From: an uncultured Chloroflexota bacterium
GTDB lineage: Bacteria > Chloroflexota > Anaerolineae > Aggregatilineales > Phototrophicaceae
Reading direction: 5' to 3'
DNA: 11,357 nucleotides
Assembly: GCA_937870805.1 (NCBI GenBank)
Contig: CALMZT010000515.1
Span: forward strand, 1 to 11,357
The notes under the pieces are model-generated. The model was not told where the DNA came from. It made no database searches and saw nothing but the letters and a program-made list of their open reading frames with translations. The translations under genes were made by a program, and so were the position numbers. This document shows positions 5,891 to 11,357 of the stretch, in pieces (the first letter of the stretch is position 1; every line of letters begins with the position of its first letter).

Positions 5891-5928
5891 GGGGCACGGC
5901 ACGGTATTAACGTCTTTTGCCATGCCCC
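5891..5928 (-). terminator. Hairpin after the second propeller-SH3 gene (terminator-like, no U-run)
   Basis: On the minus-strand transcript GGGGCAUGGC (from 5928) pairs with GCCGUGCCCC (to 5891) over ten base pairs with one U-G wobble and an 18-nt loop. It begins 12 nt after the stop codon of the gene ending at 5941. No run of U follows, so it may stabilise the 3' end rather than terminate transcription by itself. Confidence 0.35.
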
Positions 5929-5940
5929 AATCCATATTAT

Positions 5941-7449
5941 TTAGCCTGGCACCAGCGTTTGTATGCGCGTGCCGTTGTCATCAATGCTTTCGATCACCCA
6001 ACCCTCGACGCCGTTGTCCGTGCGAATGCGCCACCATGTAAAACCATTTGCGTCGACAGGACCTTCAAGGATGGTGACGACTGTTCCAGCGTCCAGCGGA
6101 ACGACGATTGCAAAGTTCGTCCCCGCGCCGCTGCGCACGTTCAACTGATCGCCGCCAGTGGTGTTAATGACTGCCCGCCCGCCGACGGTCAATGGTCCGG
6201 CAGGTGCTGCATCTGCTGTATCCGGCACATCAACCAATGGATCGACAGGCGCGGCTAACTGTGCCCACGCGGTAACGGGTGTTGTCCCAACAGCCAGCAG
6301 GTCACTTGTCCAGACAACGCTGACGAGCGAATCGCGTATCGCACCTGTCCAGATCGCTGCCCCGGTTTCGCTGGCGTCTAAACCATCACGGGTATTGACG
6401 AACAACAATTGCGGGCGGCGTTCACTGTCCAGATTATTGCTTGTATAAAGGAAGCCATCCAGCACGCCAGCGGTACTGTAAGGATTGTCTGCTGTGAACT
6501 CGCCAACGAGCGTGCCATTCCGTTCCAGCAGCGACCAGGATTGAACCCCTTCGGCATTGGCGCTGCCTGCCAGAATACGCTCACCACCTTGCACAAACCG
6601 CGCGCTGTAGAATGAGGTTGTCGAGTCGGTGTAAAACGGGTAACGTCCACCTATTGCCGGATCATACACTTGCAGCGTGTTGAGTTGGAAGAACATGAAT
6701 GCTTCGCTGGTGTCCATCGGCAGGCGCGCATCTTCCAGTGGGAAAATTACTTCACCCGTTGGCAAGAAGGTGTCGGTGTTCAGGGTACGATAAACAGGAT
6801 TAGGTGTCATCGTGGTTGCTGCGACATCCCAGGTGTAGGCATCATATTCTGGCAAGCCTTCCGTCGCCAGAAACACAGTCGTGACAATCACCTGACCATC
6901 ACGGTTATACTGCACAACAGGTAAAAGGAAATCTGATCGCAGCCCTAGCGATAGAGGCAGCGGATCACTGCCGCGAATACCCTCTACCGTGAAAACCGTC
7001 AGATCAATCGAGAGTATCCACCAGCGGCTCATGTCACTGTTCGCGTAAGAAAAGGCGAAGGTGGTGCCATCGGCGCTAAAGTTCAAATTGCTGGCGCTGA
7101 AATCGAGGCTGTGCGTCGGCGTCGAATCCATTTCAAAGGCATAGCGCACATCATCAGCCGCACGATCATAGATGTACAGGAAGCCGGGGAAAGGATCAGC
7201 CCCCGACGACACGACGTAAGCAAACAGGTTGCCATTATCCGATACCGAAACATTGCGCGAATAGCTGTAGCCTACTTCCGACGGCAGCACAAAGTTATCT
7301 AATACTGCGCCATCGGAATTAACCAGCGTCATCGTGCCGGTCAACTGTTCATAAAGCCATGCTGACCAGGGTGAACCCTGCGCGTATGTCTGCGACGCCA
7401 ATAACAGCAGCGCCAACAGCACAAGATAAGCCATAAGACGTTTCTTCAT
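5941..7449 (-). CDS. Exported beta-propeller-like protein with C-terminal bacterial SH3 domain (paralogue 2)
   Basis: A 502-aa secreted protein. Residues 1-24 are a typical signal peptide with likely cleavage after TYA. Residues about 28-385 show repeated blade-like units, for example VSVSDNGNLFAYVV (67-80), LNFSADGTTFAFSY (122-135) and RFVQGGERILAGS (284-296), as in WD40/TolB-type propellers. A Pro/Ala/Asp-rich linker (about 400-420) leads to an SH3b domain (about 423-490) with LNVRSGAGTNFAIV, TVVTILEG and WWRIRTDNGVEGWV. Bacterial SH3 domains often bind cell-wall or surface ligands, so surface display or envelope binding is inferred. No catalytic motif is visible. It lies 53 bp after its paralogue and has its own strong AGGAG five bases before the ATG, so the pair probably forms an operon. 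Confidence 0.8.
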   Translation of the reverse strand: MKKRLMAYLVLLALLLLASQTYAQGSPWSAWLYEQLTGTMTLVNSDGAVLDNFVLPSEVGYSYSRNVSVSDNGNLFAYVVSSGADPFPGFLYIYDRAADDVRYAFEMDSTPTHSLDFSASNLNFSADGTTFAFSYANSDMSRWWILSIDLTVFTVEGIRGSDPLPLSLGLRSDFLLPVVQYNRDGQVIVTTVFLATEGLPEYDAYTWDVAATTMTPNPVYRTLNTDTFLPTGEVIFPLEDARLPMDTSEAFMFFQLNTLQVYDPAIGGRYPFYTDSTTSFYSARFVQGGERILAGSANAEGVQSWSLLERNGTLVGEFTADNPYSTAGVLDGFLYTSNNLDSERRPQLLFVNTRDGLDASETGAAIWTGAIRDSLVSVVWTSDLLAVGTTPVTAWAQLAAPVDPLVDVPDTADAAPAGPLTVGGRAVINTTGGDQLNVRSGAGTNFAIVVPLDAGTVVTILEGPVDANGFTWWRIRTDNGVEGWVIESIDDNGTRIQTLVPG

Positions 7450-7502
7450 AAAGACTCCTGTGATGTAATGAGAGGACGAAAAATTGCCAGCTAAAGCTCC
7501 CC

Positions 7503-9044
7503 CTAGCCGGGAATCAGCGTTTGAATCAGCGCGCCACCATCTTCGACGCTTTCGACAACCCAGCCTTCAACATTCCCCGCGCGGATATGCCACCAGACGA
7601 GTCCATCTTCTGTACGCGGACCTTCGATGATCGTGACGCGCGTGCCATCGCTCAAGCGTGTGGCGATGTTATATTCGCGTCCCGGACCACTGCGCACATT
7701 CAGGGTATCGCCTTCGGTGGTGTTAATCAGTGCCGTGCCGCCGATCATTAAATTCGCTCCAGCGAGCGGGGCATTAGTCGGTAATGCCAGCGGCGAGATG
7801 ACTTCGCTCTGCGCGCTGGCAAGCTGCCCCCACGCCATGTACTGCTCGACGGGCTGTACGCGCGTGTCATTGACCCACACAAGGCGCTGCGGCACGGCTG
7901 GCGCGCCAATCCACACAATGCTGCCGGAATTCAAGCCTGCGCGGGTATTGACGTGCATCAGCGTCGTCGTGCCATCGCTGGACAATGCATTCGTTACATA
8001 GATGAAGCCATCCGTAAGCCCCAGCGCGTCAATGACGAAATCATTGGGCGCGCTCAGTACATGAGTAGGCTGCACAAGTTGCCCACTGCGTTCCAGCAAG
8101 CGCCATTCGGCGTTCATCCCCAACTCGTCGAACGCGCCTACGAGAATACGCTTTCCATTCTCGACAAAGCGCGGTTGATAAAAGGAAAGCGCAGGCTCAG
8201 TATACACGGGAAAGCGCGTGCCGCTATCTGGAACATAGACGTGCAGCGTATTTGCTTGCTGGAACAAGGTGAAGTCCTGGTTACGATGCGGGAAATTCGT
8301 ATCCAGCGATGCCGAGATGATTTCGCCCGTAGCAGGCAGCACATCAATGTCTGACAGTGGTGTACCGCCAAAGGCTTGCACGACGCCACTTACGTAATCC
8401 CACACGTAGGTTTGCAAAGGAGTAACGCTGTTTTCTCCCAGTGACATCAGCGTAAAGGCGACGATAGCGCCTGAAAAGTATTGGACGACAGGCGTTATGC
8501 CTTCTTCAGCAGACAAGCCCAGCGTGACGATGAGCGGGCTGTTCGGTTCAAGGGAAATGACACCGCCGCCGAACAACTGCACGAGCACACGCCAGCCACC
8601 ACCGTTGACGCTGTAACCGGTTGCAAAGCCATTCTCGCTGAAAACATGCGAACTGGCGACTTGCCACAGACTGCTGTAGTTGACATTCTCACCGCCTGTT
8701 GGATAGAGGGTTTGTAGCGCGTTGGATACTTTGTCGTACAGAATACCTGCGTTATTGAGCGTCGTGGGGTCAGTCAAGGTGTACGCCATGTAGCGACCAT
8801 CGGGTGAGACGGCGACGCGATCAGAAAACACACTGTATGTCTGGACGATGGGCAAGGTCAGTGTTTCCTCTACCACACCAAGATCATTGACCTGTGTCAT
8901 GATTCCGGCTGTCTTGTCATACAACCACGCCTGCCACACAGCCTCTTGTGCCCGAACAGGCAGCAAAGTGATAGATAACCATGCCCAGACCAGCAGTATT
9001 CCTATTCGCTTGCGCACGACTTTCTCCATAAAACGAAAATCCAT
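7503..9044 (-). CDS. Exported beta-propeller-like protein with C-terminal bacterial SH3 domain (paralogue 1)
   Basis: A 513-aa paralogue of the next gene downstream. A signal peptide (about 1-32, cleavage near VRA-QE) is followed by a shared opening motif (W-x-A-W-L-Y-D/E ... G-x-M-T-x-V-N, 37-53), blades such as VAVSPDGRYMAYTL (77-90) and RFVENGKRILVGA (292-304), and an SH3b domain (about 434-503) with LNVRSGPGREYNIATRL, VTIIEG and VWWHIRAGNVEGWV. Function is unknown beyond likely surface location. The ATG at 9044 has only a weak AAAG upstream; Met6 (ATG at 9029) gives a more ordinary signal peptide but no better ribosome binding site, so the start is uncertain. A TATAAT box 28 bp upstream supports transcription from here, reading on into the second paralogue. 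Confidence 0.8.
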   Translation of the reverse strand: MDFRFMEKVVRKRIGILLVWAWLSITLLPVRAQEAVWQAWLYDKTAGIMTQVNDLGVVEETLTLPIVQTYSVFSDRVAVSPDGRYMAYTLTDPTTLNNAGILYDKVSNALQTLYPTGGENVNYSSLWQVASSHVFSENGFATGYSVNGGGWRVLVQLFGGGVISLEPNSPLIVTLGLSAEEGITPVVQYFSGAIVAFTLMSLGENSVTPLQTYVWDYVSGVVQAFGGTPLSDIDVLPATGEIISASLDTNFPHRNQDFTLFQQANTLHVYVPDSGTRFPVYTEPALSFYQPRFVENGKRILVGAFDELGMNAEWRLLERSGQLVQPTHVLSAPNDFVIDALGLTDGFIYVTNALSSDGTTTLMHVNTRAGLNSGSIVWIGAPAVPQRLVWVNDTRVQPVEQYMAWGQLASAQSEVISPLALPTNAPLAGANLMIGGTALINTTEGDTLNVRSGPGREYNIATRLSDGTRVTIIEGPRTEDGLVWWHIRAGNVEGWVVESVEDGGALIQTLIPG

Positions 9045-9121
9045 ACTTTACAGATCGCGCTATACTGTGGTTATTATACGAGACAAGCCATACCTCGTCT
9101 GTAGGACAAGTGGAGCAAATT
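9045..9121. promoter_or_regulatory. Divergent promoter region between the propeller-SH3 pair and the MOSC gene
   Basis: This 77-bp gap must serve both directions. On the minus strand TATAAT (9073-9078) lies 28 bp before the ATG at 9044. On the plus strand TATTAT (9072-9077) overlaps it and has a TTTACA 19 bp upstream (9047-9052), a long spacer. The two -10 candidates occupy the same bases, so the two directions may compete. The MOSC ribosome binding site GGAG is at 9112-9115. Confidence 0.4.
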
Positions 9122-9580
9122 ATGTCCAGCATCACCAGCATCGTTTATAAACCAAAGGGCAGCCCTAAAACCCAAGATCATTACGTGCGTGTGCCTGTAG
9201 AGACAGCAGCGCTCATCGCGGGTTATGGCATTGAAGGTGATAAAAAGGGCGGGCATCGCAAGCGCCAGTTGAACATCATGTCGTTGGAAATGGTTGAGCA
9301 GCTTCGTGATGAGGGCTACAAAACTGCGCCGGGCGAACTCGGCGAACAAATTGTCATCGCAGGGCTGGATGTGGCAGCGCTGGCAAAAGGTGAGCGCTTG
9401 CAAATTGGCGAGTCGGCGTGTGTGGAAATTGTCGGGGTGCGCGAGCCATGTGAACGTTTTGCGCGGATTCAGGGCAAATCAGCAGCATCAGCCGAAGGGC
9501 GCGTCGGCGTGCTGGCAAAAGTCATCACCAGCGGCACGATTCAAGTGGGCGATGAAGTGAAAGTGCTGGTGCAGGTATAG
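9122..9580 (+). CDS. MOSC domain-containing protein
   Basis: A 152-aa soluble protein that is almost entirely one MOSC domain, the beta-barrel fold found at the C-terminus of molybdenum cofactor sulfurases and in YiiM/YcbX-type proteins. Seen in the sequence: GIEGDKKGGHRKRQLNI (36-52), GELGEQIVIAGLD (71-83), LQIGE (93-97), and the conserved Cys110 in VREPCERFARIQG, which in this family is thought to carry persulfide sulfur or contact the cofactor. Being short and stand-alone it cannot be a full cofactor sulfurase; sulfur transfer or molybdenum-enzyme support is inferred. The ATG at 9122 has GGAG seven bases upstream. A GTG at 9110 in the same frame overlaps that site and is less likely. It diverges from the propeller genes and converges with the next gene. 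Confidence 0.92.
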   Translation: MSSITSIVYKPKGSPKTQDHYVRVPVETAALIAGYGIEGDKKGGHRKRQLNIMSLEMVEQLRDEGYKTAPGELGEQIVIAGLDVAALAKGERLQIGESACVEIVGVREPCERFARIQGKSAASAEGRVGVLAKVITSGTIQVGDEVKVLVQV

Positions 9581-9658
9581 CCTGAGCAGGCACTAGGCAT
9601 AAGCACTTTCTGATGAAATATTTGAGCTGAATACTGCATTAAGAAATTCACGCGGTTT

Positions 9659-10051
9659 CTATGGATTTTTACCTTCCGCGTCGCGCTCCGCAAACACTGC
9701 CTTTGCCACATTCAGCGCGTTAAACACCGCCGGGAAGCCTGCATAAATCGCCACTTGCAGCACAATTTCAATCACTTCGTCACGTGTGCAGCCGTTGTTC
9801 AGCGCGCCGTGTAAATGTGTGCGCAACTGTCCCTGTGCATAACCCAGCGTGACCAGTGATGCGATTGCCAGCATTTCGCGCGTTTTGATGTCCAGAGTCG
9901 GACGCGCATAGATGTCGCCGTAAGCGAATTCGATGACATAGCGTGGAAAATCAGGTGCGATTTCGCCGTACTCGTCAATCACCTGCTGCGGACGATCTTC
10001 CATCACCTGTTTGTAGTTTTGCAGCCCGCGTTCGTAGCGTTCGTCGTTCAT
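9659..10051 (-). CDS. Carboxymuconolactone decarboxylase (CMD) family protein
   Basis: A 130-aa all-helical cytosolic protein of the CMD/AhpD superfamily. The core IKTREMLAIASLVTLG (55-70), then QLRTHLHGALNNGCTRDEVIEIVLQVAIYAGFPAVFNAL (75-113), matches 4-carboxymuconolactone decarboxylase-type members. The Cys-x-x-Cys of AhpD peroxidases is absent; His79 and His81 sit where CMD enzymes have their active-site region. PcaC-like decarboxylation in the protocatechuate branch of the beta-ketoadipate pathway is possible, but no other pathway gene is nearby and the family is broad, so the substrate is unknown. The start is ATG with GGGG seven bases upstream. The gene converges on the MOSC gene across a 78-bp gap. 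Confidence 0.9.
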   Translation of the reverse strand: MNDERYERGLQNYKQVMEDRPQQVIDEYGEIAPDFPRYVIEFAYGDIYARPTLDIKTREMLAIASLVTLGYAQGQLRTHLHGALNNGCTRDEVIEIVLQVAIYAGFPAVFNALNVAKAVFAERDAEGKNP

Positions 10052-10070
10052 CTATATACCCCAAATAGAC

Positions 10071-10188
10071 AGGGGCGGTGCTTGCGCGCCCGCCCTCATA
10101 TGTTTAGAACCAATTTCAAAATGGGACATTCGTAGGGGACGACCAATGTGTCGTCCCGCTTGGAGGGCGCAACATGTTGCGCCCTCCA
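10071..10188. repeat. Block of three hairpins between genes (candidate dispersed palindromic repeat)
   Basis: Three inverted repeats lie in 118 bp. First, GGGCGG (10073-10078) with CCGCCC (10090-10095). Second, GGGACGAC (10136-10143) with GTCGTCCC (10150-10157), 6-nt loop. Third, a perfect 28-bp palindrome (10161-10188) whose half-site is TGGAGGGCGCAACA. The third, three bases after the second, could end the DUF4340-like transcript, yet no T-run follows. The GTAGGGG-type start and paired GC-rich palindromes are reminiscent of repeats found many times in Chloroflexota and cyanobacterial genomes; copy number here is not visible. Confidence 0.65.
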
Positions 10189-10202
10189 TCAGCGTGAATA
10201 TT

Positions 10203-11357
10203 CTACGGTGCAGTTGTCGCCTCGGCAGTGGCTTCTGCCGCAGCCGTTGCGCCTGCTGTCGCTTCGGCTGTACCGTCAGCAGTAGCTTCGCCTGTTGCTT
10301 CCACTGTGGGCGTCGCTTCGGGCAGATATGGCGGCGCAGCGATCAGGGCGATCAACGCATCAACCGTCTCACGTGGAATCAGATAGACCCTGATCGGCGT
10401 AGGCGTGGGCGTGACAGCTGCGGTAGCCTCTGCCGTACCTTCAGCAGTGCCTTCCGCGGTGGCTTCCGCTGTCACATCTGCCGTCGCTTCTGCTGTAGCT
10501 TCCACAACTGCCGCTGGGGTAGCTTCCGCTGTCGCATCCGCCGTCGCTTCGCCAGTGACTTCTACGGTAGCGGCAGGGGTCGCGGTGGGCAGCGCAACCT
10601 GGACACTGCTCAACAGCCCGTAGTATTCCGTGCCTGCCGGATTGGTAGCACCAATAGTCACCGTATACTGCATTCCTGTCGCCGTCGTCGCGATGATGGT
10701 GTACGTCGGCGTATCCAACCCAAAGTCTTCGAGGCGGAAAACGGGCAGATCATTTGGACCAAAACTGCTCACATACTGCAAACCCGTGAAGTTTGCCGCC
10801 GCTGTGAAACTGGCGAATTGGTCAGTCAGACGTGTCGTGCTGTTGGTCGCCGTAATCGACCAGTTCAGCGAGGCGTCTCTGGTCAGGGTTGTCGATGCGC
10901 CTGTGGCGTTATCACGGATCACCAGGTTCGTAATCTGGTCAGGTGTGACGCCTGTGAGCAGCGGACGACGGGTATCCGGTGTCACCGTACCGGGCGTGGG
11001 GGTGGGCAGCGGGACATACGGCGGGTTCATCACCATGCTGGTAATGCCTGCGATGCTTGCCTGCTGTACAAGTACAACATCCGTCTGGTTATCGACCAGT
11101 ACATAATGACGTGACGCGCCGGGGTTGGTATTGCCGACTTTCAGGGTGTTCACAGTCCCATCCAGCCGCGTGATCGAGATCGTGTAATCCGGCGTATCCA
11201 AGCCGAAGTCTGCCAGATTTGCCGCAGTGAAACGATCTGTGGCGCTCAACGTCGTGAAGTTGCCGAGATTGGTGTTGATGCGTGCCTGATCGACAGCGCG
11301 TGTTTCGGGTGTGGTGGTTTCGGCAACAGACCACACTAGCGCGGCGTCGCGTGTGAG
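10203..11357 (-). CDS. DUF4340-like protein with Ala/Thr/Glu-rich tracts, 5' part beyond the window
   Basis: The frame is open to the right edge; 384 C-terminal residues are visible and the true start is outside. Counting from the edge, two repeats of one domain are seen: LTRDAALVWSV (1-11) ... FGLDTPDYTI (51-60) ... VYVPLPTPTP-type end near 113-122, and LTRDASLNWSI (158-168) ... FGLDTPTYTI (212-221) ... VYLIPRETVDALIALIAAPPYLP (324-346). The W-S, FGLDTP, IG-x-TNP and Tyr-rich features match the DUF4340 family, whose members are usually membrane-anchored outside the cell and sit near gliding/ABC-type exporters; function unknown. A low-complexity AEAT/ADAT tract (256-321) lies inside the second repeat and another forms the tail (348-384). 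The GTG at 11336 is an internal Val codon, not a start. Confidence 0.7.
   Translation of the reverse strand, partial: LTRDAALVWSVAETTTPETRAVDQARINTNLGNFTTLSATDRFTAANLADFGLDTPDYTISITRLDGTVNTLKVGNTNPGASRHYVLVDNQTDVVLVQQASIAGITSMVMNPPYVPLPTPTPGTVTPDTRRPLLTGVTPDQITNLVIRDNATGASTTLTRDASLNWSITATNSTTRLTDQFASFTAAANFTGLQYVSSFGPNDLPVFRLEDFGLDTPTYTIIATTATGMQYTVTIGATNPAGTEYYGLLSSVQVALPTATPAATVEVTGEATADATAEATPAAVVEATAEATADVTAEATAEGTAEGTAEATAAVTPTPTPIRVYLIPRETVDALIALIAAPPYLPEATPTVEATGEATADGTAEATAGATAAAEATAEATTAP

Noticed and set aside
5941..9044. The two propeller-SH3 proteins as substrates of the nearby sortase
   Set aside because: Both end in a short QTL-(V/I)-PG after the SH3 domain, with no LPxTG-like motif, hydrophobic segment or basic tail.
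9659..10051. AhpD-type alkylhydroperoxidase
   Set aside because: The protein lacks the Cys-x-x-Cys redox motif; its single Cys88 is not in that context, so the decarboxylase-type branch fits better.
10071..10188. The palindrome block as a CRISPR array
   Set aside because: The three inverted repeats differ in sequence and there is no regular repeat-spacer pattern or cas gene.
10146..11114. A 322-codon plus-strand open frame opposite the DUF4340-like gene
   Set aside because: Its translation is a Cys/Arg-rich repetitive sequence, the typical antisense product of Ala/Thr/Glu repeat DNA, and its start lies within the palindrome block.

Overview
This window looks like chromosomal DNA from a bacterium of the phylum Chloroflexota, probably an Anaerolineae-type lineage. 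That is an inference from content, not from a marker gene. The signs are secreted propeller-SH3 proteins, a DUF4340-type protein with Ala/Thr/Glu/Pro-rich linkers, an orphan sortase, a stand-alone XPB-associated domain protein, and clusters of GC-rich palindromes between genes. No rRNA, tRNA, CRISPR array or phage structural gene was seen.

Layout, left to right. Bases 1-61 probably hold the last codons of a plus-strand gene, followed by about 350 bp of AT-rich non-coding DNA. From 410 to 4102 three minus-strand genes follow: a class III PLP aminotransferase of the 4-aminobutyrate type, a helicase-associated (XPB N-terminal-like) domain protein, and a secreted or membrane-anchored sortase. From about 4374 to 5780 there is a tnpB-bearing transposon. 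Its RNA-guided nuclease is intact, but only 15 codons remain of what looks like an IS607-type serine recombinase (tnpA). A 40-codon gene remnant (4251-4373) abuts its right end. From 5941 to 9044 two paralogous exported proteins (signal peptide, beta-propeller-like body, C-terminal SH3) lie in tandem on the minus strand. A MOSC-domain gene (9122-9580) diverges from them. A carboxymuconolactone decarboxylase-family gene (9659-10051, minus) converges on it. After a block of three hairpins (10071-10188), a DUF4340-like gene runs off the right edge.

The genes do not form one pathway. Most are separated by 40-150 bp and seem to have their own promoters. The two propeller-SH3 genes, 53 bp apart, are the only likely operon. 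The transposon appears to be a passenger that landed beside or inside a small host gene.

The points most worth a second look are four. (1) The TnpB lacks the canonical RuvC-II glutamate and the zinc-finger cysteines and sits next to a broken tnpA. (2) A TTGACA promoter places the start of transcription at the ATG of the helicase-associated gene (a leaderless layout), inside a perfect 12-bp inverted repeat with three-turn spacing. (3) An Ala-Glu-Ala-Thr tract is inserted inside the second DUF4340 repeat. (4) The composite palindrome block at 10071-10188 looks like a dispersed repeat.
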